From assembly GCA_944384995.1 (NCBI GenBank), contig CALWVN010000009.1, positions 1 through 62,134 of the forward strand: a DNA stretch of 62,134 nt, in the 5' to 3' direction. This DNA comes from an uncultured Clostridia bacterium (GTDB lineage Bacteria; Bacillota; Clostridia; Oscillospirales; Acutalibacteraceae). Positions 54,611 through 62,134 of this stretch are shown here, piece after piece. A program made the translations under genes and the position numbers. Numbering within the stretch: the first letter of the stretch is position 1; each line of letters starts with the position of its first letter. The notes under the pieces are model-generated. The model did not search any database. It saw only the letters and a program-made list of their open reading frames with translations, and was not told the DNA's origin.

Positions 54611-55535
54611 AACCCGGCCCGCAAACCGGGGCGTGACGGACGAAATGCTCCGGGAGATCAACAAATACACCCAGCAGGACCTTACGGCGGATGACGTATT
54701 TGTCTTTTCCGTCCTCCTGTGCGACAACGAGGTCGATCGCGATTTTGAACGGTTTTCGCAAAAAAGCCTGCGCACGCTCGCCGAGCTGTTCCGCGGGAAG
54801 ACCGCCATTCAAAACCACAGCATGGACAGCGCCGACCAGAGCGCGCGCACCTTTTTGACAGAGGTGGTCACGGATGAAACAAAGCGCACATCGCTCGGCG
54901 AGCCGTATACCTATTTAAAAGCGTACTGCTACATGCCGCGCATCGAGAAAAACGAAGCGCGCATCGCCGAGATCAACGCGGGCATTAAAAAGGAGGTCTC
55001 TGTGGGCTGCGCGGTGCGTTCGAGTGTGTGCTCGATCTGCGGCGCGGACGAGCGTGTCTCGCCCTGCAAGCACCGGCGCGGCAAGACCTATAACGGCAAG
55101 GTCTGCCACTACGTGCTTGAAGACCCGACGGATGCCTACGAATGGTCGTTCGTCGCCGTGCCCGCACAGAAAAACGCGGGCGTGACCAAGCACTTCGAAG
55201 CGGCGGCGCAAAAGCTCGGCACGGCGCAAAAGGGCGTAACGCTCACCGCCGCCGAGGCGCGTGCGCTGCGCGATTCGCTCGAGCGCCTGCAAAAGGACGC
55301 CAAGGCGGGCGAACAATACCGCAGCGACCTTTGCGAGACCGCTTCGCGCGGGCTGCTGCGCGCGCTGCCGGCGCTTGACGCATCGCTTGCCAAATCGCTT
55401 TGCGAAGGGCTTGACTGCTCGCAGCTTCGTGCGCTTTCTTGTGCCCTCGCCGAGAAAAACGCGCCGCGCACACCGCAGCTGGCGAGGCCCGCCGACACAC
55501 ACCGCAAAGCGAAAAACGAACGCTTTAAGTTTTAA
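54594..55535 (+). CDS. Prohead protease / scaffold-like protein
   Basis: A 313-residue protein in the position of the prohead protease. The N-terminal half has AIQNHSMDSADQSARTFLTE (possible catalytic His), KKEVSVGCAV (possible Ser) and YEWSFVAVPAQKNAGV, similar to the end of HK97-type proteases. An unusual insert CSICGADERVSPCKHRRGKT could bind a metal. The C-terminal 120 residues are helical and charged, as in a fused scaffold. AAGGAGGG precedes ATG 54594. The protease assignment rests on position and partial motifs. Confidence 0.68.
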   Translation: MQKSFETRPANRGVTDEMLREINKYTQQDLTADDVFVFSVLLCDNEVDRDFERFSQKSLRTLAELFRGKTAIQNHSMDSADQSARTFLTEVVTDETKRTSLGEPYTYLKAYCYMPRIEKNEARIAEINAGIKKEVSVGCAVRSSVCSICGADERVSPCKHRRGKTYNGKVCHYVLEDPTDAYEWSFVAVPAQKNAGVTKHFEAAAQKLGTAQKGVTLTAAEARALRDSLERLQKDAKAGEQYRSDLCETASRGLLRALPALDASLAKSLCEGLDCSQLRALSCALAEKNAPRTPQLARPADTHRKAKNERFKF

Positions 55536-55552
55536 GGAAGGAGAAAAACCCT

Positions 55553-56554
55553 ATGGAAAATTTTGAGACCATCCGCCTGGACAAGGGGCTTTACAGCTCC
55601 CGCAAGGGCTTTACCGCCGAGCTCGAATCCATTGACCCCTCGGAAAACTACAAGGGCACGGAGCTGGAGGGCTTAGACGCCTTTGAGCGTCAGCTCAAGC
55701 GCTTTGACATTCAGATCCACGGCGCGGCAAGCGACTGCGTGGAAAAATTCTTCGCGACGACCGACTCCGCCGCCCTCTTCCCCGAATACATCGCCCGCGC
55801 GGTGCGCAAGGGGCTGGAGGAAGCCGACCTGCTGCCGTACATCGTCGCAACGAAGACCGACATCAACGGCCTCGACTACCGCACCATCACCTCCATTCCT
55901 ACGGAGGATGAAAAGGAGCTCAAGGAAACCGAAGAGGGCGCGGCGATCCCCGAAACCGTCGTACACACGCAGGAAAACCTTGTCACGCTCAAAAAGCGCG
56001 GCAGGATGCTGGTTGCCTCGTACGAGGCGCTGCGCTTCCAGCGGCTCGACCTGTTCACCGTCACGCTGCGCCAGATCGGCGCGTACATCGCCCGCACACA
56101 GCTGAAAGACGCGGTAGACGTACTGCAAAACGGCGACGGCAACTCGAACCCCGCGCCGACGTCCTCGCTTGCAGGCGACAGCGTGACCTACGCCGACCTT
56201 GTGGACTTCTGGAATGAATTTGACCCGTACGGGCTCAACACGATGGTCGCCGCGCCCGACATGGCGGCGGCGATTTTGAAGCTCTCCGAGATGCGCGACG
56301 CGGCGGCGGGGCTTACCTTCCACGGCAGCGGCAAGAGTGTGACACCCCTTGGCGCGACACTTCTCAAAAGCAGTGCTGTCCCTGCCGGCAAGCTCATCGG
56401 TCTCGACCGTACCTGCGCGCTCGAAATGGTGCAGGCGGGCGGCGTGACGACCGAATACGACAAGCTCATCGACCGTCAGCTCGAACGCGCCGCGATCACG
56501 CAGATCTCGGGCTTTGCCAAGATCTACACCGACGCTTCGCGCGTACTCTCGTAA
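55553..56554 (+). CDS. Phage major capsid protein (HK97-like)
   Basis: A 333-residue capsid protein: MENFETIRLDKGLYSSRKGF, an N-terminal delta-like segment up to about residue 60, then LFPEYIARAVRKGLEEADLL, ENLVTLKKRGRMLVASYEAL, the A-domain NTMVAAPDMAAAILKLSEMR and an end in QISGFAKIYTDASRVLS. Order after portal and protease supports the HK97 fold. AAGGAGG precedes the ATG. Confidence 0.85.
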   Translation: MENFETIRLDKGLYSSRKGFTAELESIDPSENYKGTELEGLDAFERQLKRFDIQIHGAASDCVEKFFATTDSAALFPEYIARAVRKGLEEADLLPYIVATKTDINGLDYRTITSIPTEDEKELKETEEGAAIPETVVHTQENLVTLKKRGRMLVASYEALRFQRLDLFTVTLRQIGAYIARTQLKDAVDVLQNGDGNSNPAPTSSLAGDSVTYADLVDFWNEFDPYGLNTMVAAPDMAAAILKLSEMRDAAAGLTFHGSGKSVTPLGATLLKSSAVPAGKLIGLDRTCALEMVQAGGVTTEYDKLIDRQLERAAITQISGFAKIYTDASRVLS

Positions 56555-56572
56555 GAAAAAGGAGGCGGGACG

Positions 56573-56938
56573 ATGGATGAAGTGGAAGTCCTGCGGCAGC
56601 TTCAGACCGTGTACGGCCACGAGCCCGCCGCGCTGCAAACCGCATGCTCAACGGTTGAGGCGGCGTGCATCGAATTGGCGGCGCGCCTGAAAAAGCCCGA
56701 ATACGGCGCACACCCCGCCGTAGTCAGTGCCGCCGCAGCGGTGTGTCATTTCCGCCTGCTGCTGCAAAGCGAGCAGTTCCGCGACGGCACGACCGTCTTT
56801 AAGGCAGGCGACGTCTCGGTGCAGATGAGCCGCGCCGCCATGCTGGAAGCCGCTGAGTACATGCGTGCGCAAGCACTCGCGGCGGCCGCGCCCTATCTTT
56901 ACGACGACGGCTTTTTGTTTGCGCAGGTGACGGCATGA
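56573..56938 (+). CDS. Putative head-tail connector
   Basis: A 121-residue, mainly helical protein (MDEVEVLRQLQTVYGHEPAA, HPAVVSAAAAVCHFRLLLQS, RAAMLEAAEYMRAQALAAAA). Its size, helical character and place right after the capsid gene match gp6/gp15-type adaptors that sit under the portal. Recognition is by position rather than sequence. It overlaps the next gene by 4 bp. Confidence 0.6.
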   Translation: MDEVEVLRQLQTVYGHEPAALQTACSTVEAACIELAARLKKPEYGAHPAVVSAAAAVCHFRLLLQSEQFRDGTTVFKAGDVSVQMSRAAMLEAAEYMRAQALAAAAPYLYDDGFLFAQVTA

Positions 56939-57270
56939 ACGCCTGCTTTGAAAAGTTCGGAATCTCCGTTCGCCTGACGGACGGCGCGGGGTGGTATTCG
57001 CCCGTATACAAGGCGTTTTTGCAGCCGCTGCGCTACAAAAACAAAATGTACTTGGAGGGCACCTACACGCCCATCGGGCGCGACAATACGGGGCTGTATC
57101 TCTATATCGGCCCCGCTTCGCACAATGTGACGCGGCTGCCCGAAACAGCGCGCATCACGGATGGGGACGGCAGGAAATACGTCATCCAGCGTGCGGAGGA
57201 AGTCAAGCTTTCGGACAAGCCCTTTTATTATTGGGCGGTCGTCAAAGAAGTAAGCGAGGTGAATTTATGA
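56935..57270 (+). CDS. Putative head-closure protein
   Basis: A 111-residue beta-rich protein (MNACFEKFGISVRLTDGAGW, YLYIGPASHNVTRLPETARI, KYVIQRAEEVKLSDKPFYYW). It fits the head-closure or stopper slot between connector and tail-terminator genes of siphophages. No firm family match by eye. ATGA overlap with the next gene. Confidence 0.55.
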   Translation: MNACFEKFGISVRLTDGAGWYSPVYKAFLQPLRYKNKMYLEGTYTPIGRDNTGLYLYIGPASHNVTRLPETARITDGDGRKYVIQRAEEVKLSDKPFYYWAVVKEVSEVNL

Positions 57271-57710
57271 CAAGCGTACACGAACGTGTCGAGCTGATCG
57301 TGCAGAACCTGTCGGCAAGCGGGCTGATGCCGGAGGAGTGCAGCATGGTGATCGCCTATGAAAACGACATCAAGCCCTACCCCGTGACAAAGCCGATCGT
57401 CGCCTTTGCCGTGGACAAGATCACCATCGGCGAACGGCTGGTCTCGATCGGCGAGGACGGCTCGCAGACCCAGACCAAAAACCGCACGGTGGACAGCGTG
57501 ATCAAAGCGAGCTTTTTCGTCCCATATGCTTCCGGGCCGGAAACGTGCTTTTCGCTGTTCAACAGCCTGTCCTCCGCGCTGATGTTCAACACGTCCTTGC
57601 ATGAAGCGGAAATTACCGGCTTTCATTGTTATGACTGCAACTATGTGCGCGACTGCGGCGCGCTGGTGCTGGAATCGGATTTCACGCTGCAATTTACCGC
57701 CACGCCGTAA
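57267..57710 (+). CDS. Putative tail-completion/terminator-type protein
   Basis: A 147-residue protein (MTSVHERVELIVQNLSASGL, ITIGERLVSIGEDGSQTQTK, FFVPYASGPETCFSLFNSLS, ALVLESDFTLQFTATP). Its place after a head-closure candidate is that of the tail-terminator gene. It is the last gene: no tail tube, tape measure or fibre gene follows, and a terminator lies 118 bp on. Function inferred from order only. Confidence 0.5.
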   Translation: MTSVHERVELIVQNLSASGLMPEECSMVIAYENDIKPYPVTKPIVAFAVDKITIGERLVSIGEDGSQTQTKNRTVDSVIKASFFVPYASGPETCFSLFNSLSSALMFNTSLHEAEITGFHCYDCNYVRDCGALVLESDFTLQFTATP

Positions 57711-57827
57711 TACGGGGTAAAACGGCGGAAGCCTCGCCCGGTATTCGCCGCCTTTCGATCGGTTTGCACGGTCTTTCGGTAGACTTGCACAGCTTATCGG
57801 CTGCGCGTAACCTGTAAACACACCCTG

Positions 57828-57861
57828 CGCCCTGCGGTTAAAAACCGCAGGGCGCTTTTCA
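57828..57861 (+). terminator. Terminator of the phage head module
   Basis: A perfect 13-bp stem (GCGCCCTGCGGTT with AACCGCAGGGCGC), loop AAA, then TTTT. It closes the head-gene transcript. Confidence 0.88.
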
Positions 57862-57937
57862 GTGGGCAGACTTCCGTGGGCAGAGAGCAGAAGCACAATG
57901 GGGAACTTTACAGAAAAGCAAAAATCCGATCAGACGC

Positions 57938-57962
57938 GTAGTGGCGGACTTCCACGTCCGCC
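57938..57962 (+). repeat. GTAGTGGCGG palindrome
   Basis: GTAGTGGCGGAC, TTCCAC, GTCCGCC; a variant of the GTAGGG family. Confidence 0.75.
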
Positions 57963-58020
57963 AAAGGAAATAGTATCCCCCTTACTCTACGTCTATGCTG
58001 AAAACTGAATGTTTCATGCC

Positions 58021-58109
58021 GTAGGGGCGGGTGATTCCCCTGTTAGGGGAAATGTCCGCGTAAGCGGACAAAAGGGTGCCGGAATCCGGAGGATTTCTGC
58101 GCCCGTCCG
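58021..58109 (+). repeat. Large GTAGGG palindrome with three internal hairpins, copy 2
   Basis: Closely related to 23410-23495. The second internal stem is TGTCCGC-GTAA-GCGGACA here versus TGTCGC-GAA-GCGACA there, so both arms changed together. Confidence 0.8.
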
Positions 58110-58200
58110 AGCAGAGTGCGGAAAGGAAAAAGTTTGTGTCTGTTATGAAAGTTGTAATTCTGATATTCGCCGTAACCGATTACAAAATCCAGCTTCCTTG

Positions 58201-58228
58201 CGGGCGGGCACTTAAGCCCCGCCCCTAC
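58201..58228 (-). repeat. GTAGGGGCGGG palindrome
   Basis: CGGGCGGGC...GCCCCGCCCCTAC. It belongs to the composite repeat whose heptad array is at 58289-58323 (minus orientation). Confidence 0.8.
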
Positions 58229-58288
58229 GGTTTCAGATTTTATATTTTTTGCACAGCCGCGGCTTTGCGTAAACCTCCCTGTGCCGCA

Positions 58289-58349
58289 TCTAATCTCTAA
58301 TCTCTAATATCTAACATCTAAAACGGCCAGCCGCAAGGGCTGTCCCTAC
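58289..58349 (-). repeat. Heptad array, 5 units, then GTAGGGACAG palindrome
   Basis: Units TCTAATC, TCTAATC, TCTAATA, TCTAACA and TCTAAAA (58289-58323). The complement-strand core after the array is CGGCACAGGGAGGTTTACGC. A palindrome at 58325-58349 ends CCTAC. Confidence 0.85.
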
Positions 58350-58393
58350 GGATTGCGCGTATTTCGGCTTTACTGCAACTTACCACTCCCGCG

Positions 58394-58428
58394 TCTGATA
58401 TCTAATGTCTAACATCTAAAATCTAAAG
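58394..58428 (-). repeat. Heptad array, 5 units
   Basis: TCTGATA, TCTAATG, TCTAACA, TCTAAAA and TCTAAAG, abutting the galU terminator stem. Confidence 0.85.
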
Positions 58429-58459
58429 AGCGCCCTGTGCGAATGCACGGGGCGCTTTG
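58425..58459 (-). terminator. Terminator of galU
   Basis: A 12-bp stem (AGCGCCCTGTGC with GCACGGGGCGCT, one G-T pair), loop GAAT, followed on the minus strand by a CTTTAGATTTT run that belongs to a heptad array. Confidence 0.75.
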
Positions 58460-58486
58460 TTATGATGCTTCTGTTGTATCGTCCGC

Positions 58487-59362
58487 TTACAGCGTGGCGG
58501 CGAGCTTTTTGAGATAAGCCTTGAAGTCCTCGCCGATCTCAGGGTGCGTGAGCGCCACCTCGCAGTTCGCCTGCATAATGCCGAGCTTGTTGCCCATATC
58601 GTAGCGCGTGCCGACAAAATCCACGGCGTTGAGCTTGCCGCGGCGCGCAAGGTCGAGCATCGCGTCGGTGAAATAGACCTCGCCGCTCTTCGGGTCGGCG
58701 GGCGTCTTTTCAATAAGGTCGAAGATCTCAGGCGGCATGACCACGCGGCCTAAGATCGAGTAGCAGGACATGATCTGCTCCGGGGTGGGCTTTTCGATGA
58801 TGTTATGTACCTGCATGACGCGATCCTCCAAAGGCGTCACGTCGAGCGTGCAGTACTTCGGCACGTCCTTGCGCGGGACTTCCTTGACGCCGACCGCACC
58901 GCAGCCGTATTTTTCATACGCGCGGCAAAGCTGCCCGACGACCGGGTCTTCGGAGATGATGACGTCGTCGCCGTACATGACCGCGAACGGCTCGTTGCCG
59001 ACAAAGCTCTTGGCGCACAGCACCGCATGGCCGAGGCCCTTCGTCTCCTTCTGACGGACATAGTAAATGTTTGCCAGATTCGCGCAGGCTTCCACCTGCT
59101 CTAAGATATGTGCCTTCGACGGATTGCCCTGCAGCTTTGCTTCAAGCTCAAAGGAGTGGTCGAAGTGGTCTTCGATAACGCCCTTGCCGCGGTTGGTGAC
59201 AATGAGGATATCCGTGATGCCTGCGGCGACCGCTTCCTCCACGATGTATTGGATGGCGGGTTTGTCCACGATGTTGAGCATTTCCTTCGGGACAGCCTTC
59301 GATGCAGGCAGCACACGCGTGCCAAGCCCGGCGGCAGGGATAACAGCTTTTGTGATTTTCAT
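58487..59362 (-). CDS. galU: UTP--glucose-1-phosphate uridylyltransferase
   Basis: A 291-residue enzyme making UDP-glucose for cell-envelope glycans. The nucleotide loop is AAGLGTRVLPASKAVPKEML; VDKPAIQYIVEEAVAAG, VMYGDDVIISEDPVVGQL and HNIIEKPTPEQIM are further signatures. The C terminus is EDFKAYLKKLAATL. Start ATG 59362 has GAGGA upstream. It competes with GlgC for glucose-1-phosphate. Confidence 0.95.
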   Translation of the reverse strand: MKITKAVIPAAGLGTRVLPASKAVPKEMLNIVDKPAIQYIVEEAVAAGITDILIVTNRGKGVIEDHFDHSFELEAKLQGNPSKAHILEQVEACANLANIYYVRQKETKGLGHAVLCAKSFVGNEPFAVMYGDDVIISEDPVVGQLCRAYEKYGCGAVGVKEVPRKDVPKYCTLDVTPLEDRVMQVHNIIEKPTPEQIMSCYSILGRVVMPPEIFDLIEKTPADPKSGEVYFTDAMLDLARRGKLNAVDFVGTRYDMGNKLGIMQANCEVALTHPEIGEDFKAYLKKLAATL

Positions 59363-59420
59363 GCGCTTTTCCTCGTTTCCGATTAGATTCTTTTTTGAAA
59401 GAAACGTGTCTTACACGCTC

Positions 59421-59449
59421 ATTTTACGACAGAAGATTCAAAATTGCAA
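59421..59449 (-). promoter_or_regulatory. Promoter of galU
   Basis: On the complement, TTGCAA (59444-59449), 17 bp, TAAAAT (59421-59426). It lies within the last codons of the upstream gene. Confidence 0.7.
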
Positions 59450-60434
59450 CCCCAAGAAGCTGCTGCGCCGCAGAATAAATAAAAATTGCGGCGACACACA
59501 GCAGTGCGGATACGCCCCCGCGCCGCAAAAGCCCCAGCCGATAGCGTTCGGGGGATTCGGCGTGCGCGCGCAGATCGGCGATATCCTTTTGCACCTTGCG
59601 CTTGTAAAAATAATTCGCGCAAAGCCCCGCCGCGATATGCAGCACGACGCCGCCCGCAAAAAAGCCGATGGTCTCGGGAAGGGTGTAAAACGCCTGCGCC
59701 TGTGCGAGATACGAAGCCTCATCCAGCGTGCCGGCAAGGTACTGCTGCTGCGCGTCGTAGATCGCCGCAAACGACTCCTGGAAGCGCGGCGTGGCGGTGC
59801 ACAGGCTCAAAAGCACCCCAAGCACCAAAAAAACGGCGCCCGCGGCATAGACCTTGCGGTAAAAGAACCAGTATGGCGTAAACAGGAACGCCGCCCAATT
59901 CCAGCGCACCTTTTTGCGCGTTTTTTCCATTTCATAAAACTTCGGGACATAGCGGCCCGCGCCCATCTGCACATACGCCGCCGTATCCGCGACCGTGTTG
60001 CCGCCGATCGTCTCGTCCGGCGGGATGACGGTGGGCTGCGGTATGCCGTAAGGGGGCTGCTGTGCGCCGTAAGGGGGCTGCATCCCATAAGGCGGCTGTG
60101 CACCGAACGGCGGCTGCTGTGCATTTGGCGCGTGATAAAGCCGTTCGCCGCAGATCGTGCACACGGGCTCTTCTGCGGGGTTTTGGGCGCCGCAGCGCGG
60201 GCAGGTTACCGTGGGCTGCGCGCCATTACGTTTCGCCGACGGCAACGCCTGTTCGGCAGGCTTTTCGGGCTGCCACGCATACCCTTCCTTATGGCGCGCT
60301 TCGTTCGCGCACGCGCCCTTTTCCGCATAGCAAGCGCGGTGGTGCGGCGTGCCGCACACGGGGCAGACAACGATGTCGTCCGTTTCGGTGAACGCTTTGC
60401 CGCAGACCGGGCAGTGCGCGCCTGTATAATTCAT
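59424..60434 (-). CDS. RING/zinc-ribbon membrane protein, DUF2628-like
   Basis: A 336-residue protein of unknown function. Residues 1-45 are a RING-like finger (CPVCGKAFTETDDIVVCPVC then HHRACYAEKGAC). Residues 78-98 are a zinc ribbon (CPRCGAQNPAEEPVCTIC). A Pro/Gln/Tyr/Gly-rich linker has QPPFG and QPPYG repeats. The C-terminal half resembles DUF2628: NWAAFLFTPYWFFYRKVY then hydrophobic segments, ending AALLCVAA-type helices. ATG 60434 (MNYTGAHCPVCG) with AAGG upstream is chosen. A heptad array lies directly 5' of that SD. Confidence 0.78.
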   Translation of the reverse strand: MNYTGAHCPVCGKAFTETDDIVVCPVCGTPHHRACYAEKGACANEARHKEGYAWQPEKPAEQALPSAKRNGAQPTVTCPRCGAQNPAEEPVCTICGERLYHAPNAQQPPFGAQPPYGMQPPYGAQQPPYGIPQPTVIPPDETIGGNTVADTAAYVQMGAGRYVPKFYEMEKTRKKVRWNWAAFLFTPYWFFYRKVYAAGAVFLVLGVLLSLCTATPRFQESFAAIYDAQQQYLAGTLDEASYLAQAQAFYTLPETIGFFAGGVVLHIAAGLCANYFYKRKVQKDIADLRAHAESPERYRLGLLRRGGVSALLCVAAIFIYSAAQQLLGVAILNLLS

Positions 60435-60456
60435 AGGGAAACCTTCTTTCACCTGG

Positions 60457-60491
60457 ACAGAGTTCAGAGGGTAGAAATCAGAGGTTAGACC
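60457..60491 (+). repeat. Heptad array, 5 units, 5' of the RING/DUF2628 gene
   Basis: ACAGAGT, TCAGAGG, GTAGAAA, TCAGAGG and TTAGACC in register, between purB and the SD of the next gene. Confidence 0.75.
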
Positions 60492-60546
60492 ATGTTTTTC
60501 GATCCCCGAGTGCCGGGTTTCGAAACTATGAAAATTTCTTCCCGCT

Positions 60547-60588
60547 TCTGACTTCTGGCTTCTGATTTCTGAATACTGAAATCAGACC
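60547..60588 (-). repeat. Heptad array, 6 units, at the purB stop codon
   Basis: TCTGACT, TCTGGCT, TCTGATT, TCTGAAT, ACTGAAA and TCAGACC. The TGA stop of purB (60582-60584) is in the last unit. Confidence 0.75.
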
Positions 60589-62015
60589 TTGATTTCGACT
60601 TCCAAGCCCAAAAGGTCGCGGTAGCGGTCTAAAATCGGCTGCACGTCGTTTTGCAAAAACTGTGCGACCTGCTGCGGGGCGCGGCCCACAAAGTTCTGCG
60701 GCACAAGCTCGGCGCGCAGTTCCTCGATCGTCATGCCGAACGCGGGGTCGGCGGCAATGCGCTCCAAAAGGTCGTTAGGGCGTCCCTCGACCTTGACAAC
60801 TTTTCCCGCCGCCATGGAGTGTTGGCGGATCCTTTCGTGCAGCTCCTGGCGGTCACCGCCCTTTTTGACGGCAGCCATGAGGATATTTTCGGTTGCCATG
60901 AACGGCAGTTCATCATTTAAGCGTTTTTCGATCATCTTCGGGTAGACGACCAGCCCGCTGACGATGTTGATATACAGTTCTAAGATCGCATCGGTCGCCA
61001 AGAATGCCTCCGGGATGCTGATGCGCTTGTTGGCGGAGTCGTCGAGCGTGCGCTCGAACCACTGGGTCGCCGCGGTGACGGCGGGGTTCGTGGTGTCGGC
61101 GATCACATACCGTGCCAAAGAGGCGATGCGCTCACTGCGCATGGGGTTGCGCTTATACGCCATCGCGGACGAGCCGATCTGATGCGCTTCAAACGGCTCC
61201 TCGATCTCTTTTAAATGCTGCAAAAGCCGCAGGTCGTTCGAGAATTTATGCGCGGACTGTGCGATGCCCGAAAGGACGAACAGCACCTGGCTGTCGAGTT
61301 TTCGCGGATAGGTCTGCCCCGAGACGGGGAAGACGCTCGAAAAGCCCATTTTTTCGGCAATCTTGCGGTCGAGCGCGACGACCTTTTCGGTGTCGCCCTC
61401 GAAAAGCTCCATAAAGCTCGCCTGCGTGCCCGTCGTGCCCTTTGAGCCCAAAAGCCGCATCTGCGAAAGCTGGAACTCAAGCGCGGAGAAGTCCATCAGC
61501 AGATCCATCAGCCACAAGCTTGCGCGCTTGCCGACGGTCGTGGGCTGCGCGGGCTGGAAATGCGTGAACGCAAGGCAGGGCATGGTTTTGTATTCGTCGG
61601 CGAATTTTGCCAGACGGTCTATGAGGTTGACCATCTTTTTGCGGATCAGCCGCAGGCCCTCGGTCATGATGATCACGTCGGTATTGTCGCCGACGTAGCA
61701 CGAGGTTGCCCCTAAGTGGATGATGCCCTTCGCCTTCGGGCACTGCACGCCGTAGGCATACACGTGGCTCATCACGTCGTGGCGCACCTCGCGCTCGCGC
61801 GCTTCTGCAACGTCATAATTGATGTCGTCGGCGTGTGCTTTGAGCTCGGCGATCTGCTCGTCGGTGATGGGCAGCCCCAATTCCTGCTCGCTTTCGGCAA
61901 GGGCGATCCAGAGCTTGCGCCAGGTGCGGAATTTGAAGTCGGGCGAGAAGATGTATTTCATCTCGCGGCTCGCGTAACGCGAATTCAACGGGCTTTCGTA
62001 AACGTCTTTGGACAT
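60582..62015 (-). CDS. purB: Adenylosuccinate lyase
   Basis: A 477-residue fumarase/aspartase-superfamily enzyme acting twice in purine synthesis (SAICAR and adenylosuccinate cleavage). Signatures: KGIIHLGATSCYVGDNTDVI, AFTHFQPAQPTTVGKRASLW (catalytic His) and the family loop IGSSAMAYKRNPMRSERIAS (catalytic Ser). Start ATG 62015 with GGAGG upstream. Heptad arrays bracket the gene: one ends 5 bp from its SD and one contains its stop codon. No other pur genes are nearby. Confidence 0.95.
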   Translation of the reverse strand: MSKDVYESPLNSRYASREMKYIFSPDFKFRTWRKLWIALAESEQELGLPITDEQIAELKAHADDINYDVAEAREREVRHDVMSHVYAYGVQCPKAKGIIHLGATSCYVGDNTDVIIMTEGLRLIRKKMVNLIDRLAKFADEYKTMPCLAFTHFQPAQPTTVGKRASLWLMDLLMDFSALEFQLSQMRLLGSKGTTGTQASFMELFEGDTEKVVALDRKIAEKMGFSSVFPVSGQTYPRKLDSQVLFVLSGIAQSAHKFSNDLRLLQHLKEIEEPFEAHQIGSSAMAYKRNPMRSERIASLARYVIADTTNPAVTAATQWFERTLDDSANKRISIPEAFLATDAILELYINIVSGLVVYPKMIEKRLNDELPFMATENILMAAVKKGGDRQELHERIRQHSMAAGKVVKVEGRPNDLLERIAADPAFGMTIEELRAELVPQNFVGRAPQQVAQFLQNDVQPILDRYRDLLGLEVEIKV

Positions 62016-62030
62016 GGTATTCCTCCGCTT

Positions 62031-62065
62031 TCAGATGTTAGATATTAGACGGTAGAAGTTAGATG
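62031..62065 (+). repeat. Heptad array, 5 units, 5' of the purB SD
   Basis: TCAGATG, TTAGATA, TTAGACG, GTAGAAG and TTAGATG, then core CGGGATGGGCGGGTTTTCGG. A GTAGGGACAG palindrome starts at 62125 and is cut by the window edge. Confidence 0.85.
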
Positions 62066-62134
62066 CGGGATGGGCGGGTTTTCGGCGTTGCTGCGGGTGC
62101 GCAGAATATGAAAAATCTGTAGCCGTAGGGACAG

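Noticed and set aside
57711-57827. SRP or other small RNA gene after the head module
   Set aside because: GC-rich with small complementary segments but no conserved SRP or tmRNA core could be found.

Overview
The window is GC-rich chromosomal DNA of a spore-forming Firmicute, most likely a gut clostridium of the Oscillospirales type. The evidence is a SleB-type cortex hydrolase, a HrcA/CIRCE-controlled hrcA-grpE-dnaK-dnaJ operon, a paired GlgC/GlgD ADP-glucose pyrophosphorylase, zinc-binding S4, S14 and L36, an L14e-like KOW gene between map and infA, and an archaeal-type split glutamate synthase. The genus cannot be fixed from the sequence alone.

Layout. 1-226: two tandem minus-strand promoters and a leader that point to an rRNA operon just off the left edge. 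394-1098: sleB. 1595-8173: GNAT acetyltransferase, then the glycogen operon glgB-glgC-glgD-glgA. 8468-9943: Wzz/Wzc-type tyrosine autokinase. 10063-17622: minus-strand run of aroE-aroK fusion, aroQ, metG, tatD, then a tight HPrK-like / PqqD-like / S24-S26 peptidase / ABC exporter cassette. 18229-23217: heat-shock operon. 23778-39479: the complete S10-spc-alpha ribosomal operon (rpsJ to rplQ, with secY, adk, map, infA, rpoA), with a structured leader at 39480-39804. 40370-41295: a divergent zinc-ribbon membrane protein and XRE regulator sharing palindromic operators. 42404-47440: split glutamate synthase operon. 47726-51408: heterodimeric ABC multidrug exporter. 51665-57710: a compact, intact phage packaging and head module without tail, lysis, integration or replication genes. 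58487-62015: galU, a RING/zinc-ribbon DUF2628-like membrane protein, and purB.

The most unusual feature is in the gaps. Nearly every longer intergenic region carries a modular repeat: usually exactly five heptamers (consensus YYRGANN, the last two bases free), then a conserved core (about CGGYRYRGGCAGGTTT), then a palindrome beginning GTAGGG. Twenty-two heptad arrays were placed by hand. Four supply the stop codon of the neighbouring gene and three lie directly 5' of a ribosome-binding site. Two copies of a larger palindrome variant (23410-23495 and 58021-58109) fold on paper into a multi-branched structure with a compensatory change.

Working together, the genes cover translation, protein folding, glycogen and UDP-glucose metabolism, ammonia assimilation, the shikimate pathway and envelope functions. 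Accessory content is limited to the phage head module, the PqqD/HPrK cassette and the XRE divergon. All coordinates and pairings were read by eye; no searches or folding programs were run.
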